A stretch of 64,000 nt of DNA from Phymorhynchus buccinoides (taxonomy: Eukaryota > Mollusca > Gastropoda > Neogastropoda > Raphitomidae), in assembly GCA_017654935.2 (NCBI GenBank), contig CM065700.1, forward strand, positions 49,601,491 to 49,665,490, read 5' to 3'. The translations under genes were made by a program, and so were the position numbers. Under the pieces are notes generated by a model. The model was not told the origin of the DNA, made no database searches, and saw nothing but the letters and a program-made list of their open reading frames with translations. Position 1 is the first letter of the stretch. Each line of letters opens with the position of its first letter. Shown here piece after piece: positions 41,909 to 53,529 of the stretch.

Positions 41909-42640
41909 TTTTGCAACAAGACCAATCGGAAGTTTGGAAATCCCTAAATTGAGTTATTCCTATTTTGACTGAATAACTTTCCCCATTTGACAACGTCGAC
42001 TTATTTAGTTCTTGGCAACACTTAGAACTTGAATTTCCATCAAAGTTTCATTTGATAACGCTTCTTCATAATTTAGTAGATTAAGAATTAATATTTGATT
42101 TTATTTGCTTTTAATTCCTATTTGGTATTATTCTTATTCGGAATAGACCAGTTTGTTGTCATCACGTGATTGTGCCCAGTTGCAGAAAACGCTCCACCAT
42201 CTAATTTTACTTTCACTGCGCCCAACTTACTTGAAAAATCGTGGTTAGCTCATCATGCTCACAATATCTGGTAATGAATTTTTCGTTTCGTTTGACACGA
42301 TGCAGAGTTTCTGAAAATGCTTGAATTTATAACTGCAAGAAATAAGTTGAGTGTAGGTGTTGACTGCAAAAACTTGCATGCTTCAACATGTTCAAGATTT
42401 AACCGGATTTCTTTCTTGTTCAAATGTCTTTGTACTGGTGAATTCATGTTCATATGTAAGATTAAGACAAAATGTTTCTGTTTCAAACAGATCTAGTGCT
42501 GTAACAAATCTATATCTATGCATTAATGAAGTGGTCAGAAACACCTGGAACCTACGTTTTAATACTGCAAAGTGCAAAGTTCTGCACATACTGACATAGG
42601 AAGAAATAACCCTTGCAATGACTATGTCATGTAAAATGAA
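41909..42640. other. NDUFS8 upstream region, no gene seen
   Basis: Presumed promoter side of NDUFS8, facing the Cys-rich gene about 2.5 kb away. AT-rich. No TATA or array recognised. Confidence 0.4.
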
Positions 42641-42654
42641 GGGGTGAATTCTAA

Positions 42655-43190
42655 TTTAGCAAAGTGTAATGAAAAGAAAGATTTGGGTGTAATTTTTGAC
42701 AGCGATTTAAGTTTTGAGCAGCACATCCAGGGTGCAATTAGAACAAAATGCTAACAACATGCTTGGTATTTATAATAATATAATTAAAACTAGAAGAGTA
42801 TAGACAAGGTGGAAGCAATCCAACGCAGGGCTGCCAGATTTGTCTTAAATAGATCTATACCACAGGACAGCCAGCGTTACCGACATGCTACAGAGGCTCA
42901 GATGGAATCCACTGCAGCAACGCCGACAAGCCACCAAACTCACCATGCTGTTTAAAATACTTAATGGCATGGTAGTGTGAACAGGAGCAAAGTCATACCT
43001 CAGCCAGAGCAGCAACGCAGGGGTCATTCACAACAGCTCATCATCCCTCAGTGTCGGACGCAGTACCGTCAAATCTCCTTTTTTCCACGAACAATCAAGG
43101 AGTGGAATGACCTGCCAACACCCGCAGTGGAGGCCAGAACTCCAGAGAGCTTCGCAGCCGGAGTCTGGAAGTTCCTCAAAGGACACCCGC
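42655..43190 (+). pseudogene. LINE reverse transcriptase fragment, frame-broken
   Basis: Successive frames read KDLGVIFDSDLSFEQHIQG, an EAIQRRAARFV block, LRWNPLQQRRQATKLTMLFK and TIKEWNDLPTPAVEARTPES. These are C-terminal motifs of a second, L2-like LINE type also seen at 8.6-9.0 kb. Several frameshifts and stops. Confidence 0.8.
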
Positions 43191-43435
43191 CTGCTGCGGC
43201 TGGTGGCCCCCTCAGGGGTCATCAGTCTAACAACCAAGCAAAAGCCCCCCCCCCCCTCCCTACCCCCCTCCCCTGCAGATTCCCATCAAGCTAGGCGTTT
43301 TCCTTTTGTCCGTCCTCTCTCCTCTTTCTTTAATCTTCGGCCTCTTGGCCCTTTCTTCCGGCATATGTGGATGAACCTCCCCGGTTCCGTGGCATAATAA
43401 TCAGTGTGTTGATTGTGGCTACGTACTGCGAAGAA

Positions 43436-44015
43436 GAAGAAAAAGAAGAAAGGACTTTTACTTTTTTAGATAAAAATACATTTCTGTACTTATGTAAAGG
43501 TCCTGTGAGACTTCATATAGAGTATGGTACATGTAATGTCATTTGGCATCCATATCTTAAAAGGCAATCAGTTCTTATAGAAAAGGTTGAAAGAAGAGCA
43601 ACAAAGTTAGTACATTGTATGCAAAACTTAAGTTATAAAGAAAAGTTAGAATATCTTAACATTCCTTCTATAAAAGCAAGAAGAATTCGGGGAGATCTTA
43701 TTCAAATATTTAAGATTTTCAATCATGTGGATGACTTAAGTGTACAAGATTTTTTTCAAAATACCATTTTTTAGTTTTTATTATAACCTAACCAGAAACA
43801 GTATTAATAAAATATTCATAGAATACAGCCATACTAACAAAAGAAAGTTCTGTTTCAGTAACCATGTTGCACCTTTATGGAACTTGTTACCTACTAACAT
43901 CAAGTGTGCACAAGATATTAACACCTTCAAAGATCAAATTGACACTTGGCAATATTTTATTGATATAAAATATGAATATGAGAATATGATGAATAAACTC
44001 ATCACTAAAGACTGA
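43436..44015 (+). pseudogene. LINE reverse transcriptase C-terminus, one frameshift
   Basis: The first frame reads RLHIEYGTCNVIWHPYLKRQ and EKVERRATKLVHCMQNLSYK to about 43774. The second frame then reads NLTRNSINKIFIEYSHTNKR and NHVAPLWNLLPTNIKCAQDI to a stop at 44015. Same family as the 40.7-41.5 kb copy but more diverged. Confidence 0.85.
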
Positions 44016-44441
44016 GTTAGCACAATTTGACCTTGCATGACCTTATACATTTATCAAAACAATGGGACATTCATCGAATCAAAACCCGAATCAGGGCTAT
44101 GTGCAAGTCACACGTCACATGTCCCCATTTCCTGAATCCTGAATAATGCAGCAAAAAAGTGTTAACATATAAATTCCATGTATCTGATGTGATCTAAAAA
44201 CAAAATATTTGCTTGAGAGTTGAGGCTGAAGTTAAGAGTTTGTACATGAGTGTTTGTGTGTGCACGCATTGATTATGTCATGAACTTCTCTGTCCAGTCA
44301 ACTAATTAAGCTACAACCTGTCCTCTCTTCTCACCCCTTCCCCTTCCACCATCACCCACACATCCTAGATTTTCCCTGAGAATCTTTATGATAACCCATT
44401 GTTATGCTGAATTACAGGTGTGTAGCCAGTGTAGAAACAGA

Positions 44442-44537
44442 ATGGCGGACCTGCCCATCGCTGCCATCGTCTGCATCGCTGTTGGTCTCTACCTGTTGGT
44501 GATGATTGGTGTCATTCTGCTGTGCTACTGTCTCAAG
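44442..44537 (+). CDS. Cys-rich membrane protein exon 1
   Basis: Encodes MADLPIAAIVCIAVGLYLLV, MIGVILLCYCLK. ATG context AGAATGG. A possible acceptor (ATTACAG) at 44417 would allow an upstream non-coding exon. Donor GTAGGT at 44538. Confidence 0.8.
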
Positions 44538-47500
44538 GTAGGTGCCCCTAACCCTAACCCTAACCCTAACCCTAACCCTAACCCCATCATCTGCATCACT
44601 GTTGGTCTCTACCTGTTGGTGATGATTGGTGTCATTCTGCTGTGCTACTGTCTCAAGGTAGGTGCCCCTAACCCTAACCCTAACCCTAACCCTAACCCCA
44701 TCATCTGCATCACTGTTGGTCTCTACCTGTTGGTGATGATTGGTGTCATTCTGCTGTGCTACTGTCTCAAGGTAGGCGCCCCTAACCCTAACCCTAACCC
44801 TAACCCCATCATCTGCATTGCTGTTGGTCTCTACCTGTTGGTGATGATTGGCGTCATTCTGCTGTGCTACTGTCTCAAGGTAGGTGCCCCTAACCCTAAC
44901 CTTAACCCTAACCCTAACCCCATCATCTGCATCGCTGTTGGTCTCTACCTGTTTGTGATGATTGGCGTCATTCTGCTGTGCTACTGTCTCAAGGTAGGTG
45001 CCCCTAACCCTAACCTTAACCCTAACCCTAACCCCATCATCTGCATCGCTGTTGGTCTCTACCTGTTGGTGATGATTGGCATCATTCTGCTGTGCTACTG
45101 TCTCAAGGTAGGCACACTTCTACCATACTGCTGTGTTCCTGTATTGTTTGTAATGTTGTATAATAAATTATTTGCAACAGTATTACTACTATTAGAATAT
45201 CATGGTGCAGCTTAGTCTTTTGTGGATGACTATGACTGTATGAGTATGACTCGGAAACTGGTGGGGGGCGGCATAAATTTGCATTGGCACTAGTTCTGCA
45301 ACCAAAGGGATTGGTTGGCTTTTGGGGAACCTTCCCCAAAGCCGGTGGTCCTCAAATCCCTTTGCCCGAGGGAATGGGGATGTACCCTGGGCAAGGCATC
45401 TCCACTATAAATGAATCTTAGCCCAGCCTGTCAGAATAGCAGCTGCTCCCTCTACTATCTGGCTGTCATAGTCACAAACGACAGACTGAGAAATTGCTCC
45501 CTGATAAATTCAGGTTACCCTCACCAGAGAGTGTGTCATTGCTAGTGCAGCACCACTTTTTGTGTTTTGGGCTTCAGGGTTCATCAATAGAAGTTTATCA
45601 ATGAAGGAACAAAATTCACTGTTGATGTGGTGTAAATGTGCGGGGTCAGGGCTGATGCTCCGGGGAGTCTTAACTGCTGTGTGAAGAAGGAGGGGGCTCA
45701 GTTCACTGTTGATGTGGTGTACATGTGCAGGGTCGGGGCTGATGCTCCGGGGAGTCTTAACTGCTGTGTGAAGAAGGAGGGGGCTCAGTTCACTGTTGAT
45801 GTGGTGTACATGTGCAGGGTCGGGGAGTCTAACTGCTGTATGAAGAAGGAGGGGGCTCAGTTCACTGTTGATGTGGTGTACATGTGCAAGGTCGGGGCCG
45901 GTGCTCTGGGGAGTCTAACTGCTGTGTGAAGAAGGAGGGGGCTCAGTTCACTGTTGATGTGGTGTACATGTGTAGGGTCAGGGCTGATGCTCTGGGGAGT
46001 CTAACTGCTGTGCGAAGAAGGAGGGGGCTCAGTTCACTGTTGATGTGGTGTACATGTGCAGAGTCGGGGAGTCTAACTGCTGTGCGAAGAAGGAGGGGGC
46101 TCAGTTCACTGTTGATGTGGTGTACATGTGCAGGGTCGGGGCCGGTGCTCTGGGGAGTCTAACTGCTGTGCGAAGAAGGAGGGGGCTCAGTCGTGTGAGT
46201 GCTGTCTGGCCTTGGCCGAGGCCTGTAACTGCTGTAAGGGACCCTCACTCAATTCATGCCTCAAGTCATGCTGCCCTGATAAAAAGGTCAGTGTGAGTGA
46301 GAGAGAGAGAGAGGGGGGGGGGGGAGGGGGGGGGGGGGGGGGGGCAGAGAGAGAGAGACAGAGTGTGTGTGTGTGTAATAGTAATAATAGTACAGTAGTA
46401 GTCTCAAGCCCTATTGCTCAAACAAAAAGGTTGACCAGTGTGTAAGAGACAGACAGACAGGGTTTATGTGTGTTTGTGGTTGCTTGCATGCTCATGGCTA
46501 AATACACATACTCATAGGCAGAGTGCTTACACACACCTTTAAGCACACATGCAAGTCTGCCCGCACTGACTCACACACTTACACACACATGCAAGCACAC
46601 ATGCAAGTCTGCCCGCACTGACTCACACACTTACACACACATGCACGCACACATGCAAGTCTGCCCACACTGACTCACACACTTACACACACATGCATGC
46701 ACACACGCACATATATGAAAGGCACACACACACCAAAAGTGTGCTTCAGTCCTTTCATTCTGAACTTCTTTTGTTTCTTGGTGCTCATTTTCACACCAAG
46801 GTGTTTTAGTTTTCAACTGATGTGTTTTATCCTTTCAGATGTCATGTTTAGACATCATCATGTGTTTTATCCTTTCAGATGTCATGTTTAGACATCATCA
46901 TGTGTTTTATCCTTTCAGATGTCATGTTTAGACATCATGTGTTTTATCCTTTCAGATGTCATGTTTAGACATCATCATGTGTTTTATCCTTTCAGATGTC
47001 ATGTTTAGACATCATCATGTGTTTTATCCTTTCAGATGTCATGTTTAGACATCATGTGTTTTATCCTTTCAGATGTCATGTTTAGACATCATGTGTTTTA
47101 TCCTTTCAGATGTCATGTTTAGACATCATGTGTTTTATCCTTTCAGATGTCGTGTTTAGACATCATGTGTTTTATCCTTTCAGATGTCATGTTTAGACAT
47201 CATCATGTGTTTTATCCTTTCAGATGTCATGTTTAGACATCATCATGTGTTTTATCCTTTCAGATGTCTTGTTTAGACATCATCATGTGTTTTATCCTTT
47301 CAGATGTCATGTTTAGACATCATGTGTTTTATCCTTTCAGATGTCATGTTTAGACATGTTTCATCATGTGTTTTATCCTTTCAGATGTCATGTTTAGACA
47401 TCATCATGTGTTTTATCCTTTCAGATGTCATGTTTAGACATCATCATGTGTTTTATCCTTTCAGATGTCATGTTTAGACATCATGTGTTTTATCCTTTCA

Positions 47501-50500
47501 GATGTCATGTTTAGACATCATCATGTGTTTTATCCTTTCAGATGTCGTGTTTAGACATCATGTGTTTTATCCTTTCAGATGTCATGTTTAGACATCATGT
47601 GTTTTATCCTTTCAGATGTCATGTTTAGACATCATCATGTGTTTTATCCTTTCAGATGTCATGTTTAGATCATCATGTGTTTTATCCTTTCAGATGTCAT
47701 GTTTAGACATCATCATGTGTTTTATCCTTTCAGATGTCATGTTTAGACATCATCATGTGTTTTATCCTTTCAGATGTCATGTTTAGACATCATCATGTGT
47801 TCATGTTTAGACACATCATGTGTTTTATCCTTTCAGATGTCATGTTTATAGACATCATCATGTGTTTTATCCTTTCAGATGTCATGTTTAGACATCATCA
47901 TGTGTTTTATCCTTTCAGATGTCATGTTTAGACATCATCATGTGTTTTATCCTTTCAGATGTCATGTTTAGACATCATGTGTTGTATCCTTTCAGATGTC
48001 ATGTTTAGACATCATGTGTTTTATCCTTTCAGATGTCATGTTTAGACATCATCATGTGTTTTATCCTTTCAGATGTCATGTTTAGACACATCATGTGTTT
48101 TATCCTTTCAGATGTCATGTTTAGACATCATGTGTTTTATCCTTTCAGATGTCATGTTTAGACACATCATGTGTTTTATCCTTTCAGATGTCATGTTTAG
48201 ACATCATGTGTTTTATCCTTTCAGATGTCATGTTTATCACATGTGTTTTATGTTTCAGATGTCATGTTTATCCTTTTCAGATGTCATGTTTAGACACATC
48301 ATGTGTTTTATCCTTTAGACATGTTTCATCATGTGTTGTATCCTTTCAGATGTCATGTTTAGACATCATGTGTTTTATCCTTTCAGATGTCATGTTTAGA
48401 CATCATCATGTGACATGTGTTTTATCCTTTCAGATGTCATGTTTACACATCATGTGTTTTATCCTTTCAGATGTCATGTTTAGACATCATCATGTGTTTT
48501 ATCCTTTCAGATGTCATGTTTAGACATCATGTGTTGTATCCTTTCAGATGTCATGTTTAGACATCATGTGTTTTATCCTTTCAGATGTCATGTTTAGACA
48601 TCATCATGTGTTTTATCCTTTCAGATGTCATGTTTAGACATCATGTGTTTTATCCTTTCAGATGTCATGTTTACACATCATGTGTTTTATCCTTTCAGAT
48701 GTCATGTTTAGACATCATGTGTTTTATCCTTTCAGATCAGATGTCATGTTTAGACATCATCATGTGTTTAGACATCATCATGTGTTTTATCCTTTCAGAT
48801 GTCATGTTTAGACATCATGTGTTTTATCCTTTCAGATGTCATGTTTAGACACATCATGTGTTTTATCCTTTCAGATGTCATGTTTAGACATCATCATGTG
48901 TTTTATCCTTTCAGATGTCATGTTTACACATCATGTGTTTTATCCTTTCAGATGTCATGTTTAGATCATCATGTGTTTTATCCTTTCAGATGTCATGTTT
49001 ATGTGTTTTACATGTCATGTGTTGTTTTATCCTTTCAGATGTCATGTTTAGACATCATGTGTTTTATCCTTTCAGATGTCATGTTTAGATGTCACATCAT
49101 GTGTTTTATCCTTTCAGATGTCATGTTTAGACATCATCATGTGTTTTATCCTTTCAGATGTCATGTTTATACATCATGTGTTTTATCCTTTCAGATGTCA
49201 TGTTTAGACATCATCATGTGTTTTATCCTTTCAGATGTCATGTTTAGACATCATGTGTTGTATCCTTTCAGATGTCATGTTTATACATCATGTGTTTTAT
49301 CCTTTCAGATGTCATGTTTAGACATCATGTGTTTTATCCTTTCAGATGTCATGTTTAGACATCATGTGTTTTATCCTTTCAGATGTCATGTTTACACATC
49401 ATGTGTTTTATCCTTTCAGATGTCATGTTTAGACATCATCATGTGTTTTATCCTTTCAGATGTCATGTTTAGACATCATCATGTGTTTTATCCTTTCAGA
49501 TGTCATGTTTAGACATCATGTGTTTTATCCTTTCAGATGTCATGTTTAGACATCATCATGTGTTTTATCCTTTCAGATGTCATGTTTAGACATCATCATG
49601 TGTTTTATCCTTTCAGATGTCATGTTTAGACACATCATGTGTTTTATCCTTTCAGATGTCATGTTTAGACATCATCATGTGTTTTATCCTTTCAGATGTC
49701 ATGTTTAGACATCATCATGTGTTTTATCCTTTCAGATGTCATGTTTAGACATCATGTGTTTTATCCTTTCAGATGTCATGTTTAGACATCATGTGTTTTA
49801 TCCTTTCAGATGTCATGTTTACACATCATGTGTTTTATCCTTTCAGATGTCATGTTTAGACATCATCATGTGTTTTATCCTTTCAGATGTCATGTTTAGA
49901 CATCATCATGTGTTTTATCCTTTCAGATGTCATGTTTAGTCACATCATGTGTTTTATCCTTTCAGATGTCATGTTTAGACATCATCATGTGTTTTATCCT
50001 TTCAGATGTCATGTTTAGACATCATCATGTGTTTTATCCTTTCAGATCATCATGTGTTTTATCCTTTCAGATGTCATGTTTAGACATCATCATGTGTTTT
50101 ATCCTTTCAGATGTCATGTTTAGACACATCATGTGTTTTATCCTTTCAGATGTCATGTTTAGACATCATCATGTGTTTTATCCTTTCAGATGTCATGTTT
50201 AGACATCATGTGTTTTATCCTTTCAGATGTCATGTTTAGACATCATCATGTGTTTTATCCTTTCAGATGTCATGTTTAGACATCATCATGTGTTTTATCC
50301 TTTCAGATGTCATGTTTAGACATCATCATGTGTTTTATCCTTTCAGATGTCATGTTTAGACATCATCATGTGTTTTATCCTTTCAGATGTCATGTTTAGA
50401 CATCATCATGTGTTTTATCCTTTCAGATGTCATGTTTAGACATCATCATGTGTTTTATCCTTTCAGATGTCATGTTTAGACATCATGTGTTTTATCCTTT

Positions 50501-53302
50501 CAGATGTCATGTTTAGACATCATGTGTTTTATCCTTTCAGATGTCATGTTTAGACATCATCATGTGTTTTATCCTTTCAGATGTCGTGTTTAGACATCAT
50601 GTGTTTTATCCTTTCAGATGTCATGTTTAGACATCATGTGTTGTATCCTTTCAGATGTCATGTTTAGACATCATCATGTGTTTTATCCTTTCAGATGTCA
50701 TGTTTAGACATCATGTGTTGTATCCTTTCAGATGTCATGTTTAGACATCATGTGTTTTATCCTTTCAGATGTCATGTTTAGACATCATCATGTGTTTTAT
50801 CCTTTCAGATGTCATGTTTATGTGTTTTACATCATGTGTTTTATCCTTTTTCATGTTTAGACATCATATCCTTTCAGATGTCATGTTTAGACATCATGTG
50901 TTTTATCCTTTCAGATGTCATGTTTAGACATCATGTGTTTTATCCTTTCAGATGTCATGTTTAGACATCATGTGTTTTATCCTTTCAGATGTCATGTTTA
51001 GACATCATGTGTTTTATCCTTTCAGATGTCATGTTTAGACATCATGTGTTTTATCCTTTCAGATGTCATGTTTAGACATCATGTGTTTTATCCTTTCAGA
51101 TGTCATGTTTCATGTGTTTTATCCTTTCATCATCATGTGTTTTATCCTTTCAGATGTCATGTTTAGACATCATGTGTTTTATCCTTTCAGATATCGTGTT
51201 TAGACATCATCATGTGTTTTATCCTTTCAGATGTCATGTTTAGACATCATGTGTTTTATCCTTTCAGATGTCATGTTTAGACATCATGTGTTTTATCCTT
51301 TCAGATGTCATGTTTATGTCATGTTTATACATCACATCATGTGTTGTATCCTTTCAGATGTCATGTTTAGACATCATGTGTTGTATCCTTTCAGATGTCA
51401 TGTTTAGACATCATGTGTTGTATCCTTTCAGATGTCATGTTTAGACATCATCATGTGTTGTATCCTTTCAGATGTCATGTTTAGACATCATGTGTTTTAT
51501 CCTTTCAGATATCGTGTTTAGACATCATGTGTTTTATCCTTTCAGATGTCATGTTTAGACATCATGTGTTTTATCCTTTCAGATGTCATGTTTAGACATC
51601 ATGTGTTGTATCCTTTCAGATGTCATGTTTAGACATCATGTGTTGTATCCTTTCAGATGTCATGTTTAGACATCATCATGTGTTTTATCCTTTCAGATGT
51701 CATGTTTAGACATCATCATGTGTTTTATCCTTTCAGATGTCATGTTTAGACATCATCATGTGTTTTATCCTTTCAGATGTCATGTTTAGACATCATGTGT
51801 TTTATCCTTTCAGATATCGTGTTTAGACATCATCATGTGCCAGTGTTGTGCGTCCGATGGAACGACATTGTGCGATGTGAGTAATTAATGTTGTCTGTGT
51901 GTAGTTCACTGATTTATTGCATATGTGCTGTTCCCTAATTTCTAATTTCGCTTTTTGAAAATCCAATCCAAGCTTCATGTGGCAATGCTGTGTTCACATT
52001 GTTCCATGCTTCACTTTTTGTTCAGTTTCAAAATATCACTCTCTTATCACTTTTTGGAGAAACAGATGTAAATCCTTCTTTCACATTTTTATCCAATCAT
52101 TATTAATAATAATAATTAATAATGCTTATATAGCGCATAATCTTGCAAAGCAACTCAATGCGCTTTTCACTAAATTATTGCCTATGATACATTTTCGAAA
52201 ACAAACAAACTTTTGCTTTGGTTGCATAAACGCGCATATTTTATTTGATCTTTGAGAGTTAGAAAAGTGTGTCCTTTGTTCTATTTCTTCTTTATATTAT
52301 AAAAGAATTGGATAGTTTTTGAAGCTGTAGAATGTGTGTCACTTTAGTGTGCAATGAAAATATGAATAAAGTCTGGGGGGTTTTGTTTTATTATTTTAAG
52401 TTTTCATGTCAATTTTTTTTATACATGACACTATTTAAAATTAGTATCTATTAAACATGAATCGCATACTCCCATTTTACAATATTGTTGTCATCCATTA
52501 TCCATTCACATTTCACTCACATCACTGTTGTTCTATTCACTTGAACACTGTTGCCAGTTGTCTGCATGTAATGATGTTCATCTTTCATTTCTCTCATCAC
52601 GCTTTCTTCTTCCTCATTTCTCCCACATCACTGTTATTCTATTCACTTGAACACTGTTGCCAGTTGTCTGCTGGTAATGATGTTCACCTTCGTCTTTCAT
52701 TTCTCTCATCACGCTTTCTTCTTCCTCATTTCACTCACATCACTGTTATTCTATTCACTTGAACACTGTTGCCAGTTGTCTGCTGGTAATGATGTTCACC
52801 TTCGTCTTTCATTTCTCTCATCACGCTTTCTTCTTCCTCATTTCACTCACATCACTGTTATTCTATTCACTTGAACACTGTTGCCAGTTGTCTGCTGGTA
52901 ATGATGTTCACCTTCGTCTTTCATTTCTCTCATCACGCTTTCTTCTTCCTCATTTCTCTTTTTTTATCTTTCTGGCTCATCCACCCAAAATCAAGAGGAA
53001 CTACATGTAGATCACAAAAGTAGTGTTAAAAAATATCTAAATTCTGTCTTCTGCTGCTGACTGTGTTTTGACATGCGTGTTGATTGAAGGCTTTGTGTTT
53101 TGGTGACAGACGTTGCGAAGTTAATATTGTGCTGTTGTTTGTCTTATTAAGAAAACAATGCATGTGTTCAGCTGTCCTGTTTGGCTTTGGCTTCTTTTTG
53201 CTTTAAATAAATGTTCTTTTTTTGGTCTTGCCACATTTAGCTGTTTTAATTTCTACTTTTGGACTGACAGAAACGCACAAAACACACACACACTCACACA
53301 CA

Positions 53303-53369
<67 letters not shown>

Positions 53370-53479
53370 TCAAGACTCAAGAATACTTTATTGTCTCATA
53401 AACATGAGAAATTAGTTTGTGGCACAACATAAGCACATACATTAAGAACATAATAATTAGACATACCAACACATAAAGC

Positions 53480-53529
<50 letters not shown>

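Noticed and set aside
44548..45045. A chromosome end
   Set aside because: CCCTAA tracts are only 3-6 units long, are interrupted by exon copies and lie inside a gene.
44442..45215. A single-exon multi-pass membrane protein of about 258 codons
   Set aside because: The frame crosses a consensus splice donor six times, and the next exon joins in phase at the first donor. It is kept only as a read-through observation.
47734..50202. Met-Ser-Cys-Leu-Asp repeat proteins in the 5-kb array
   Set aside because: Frames exist only where unit lengths differ from 37/40 bp. They have no separate start or stop logic and belong to the acceptor array.
46820..51813. A CRISPR-like array of short direct repeats
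   Set aside because: The copies are contiguous with no unique spacers, the DNA is eukaryotic with introns, and each unit matches the adjoining exon.
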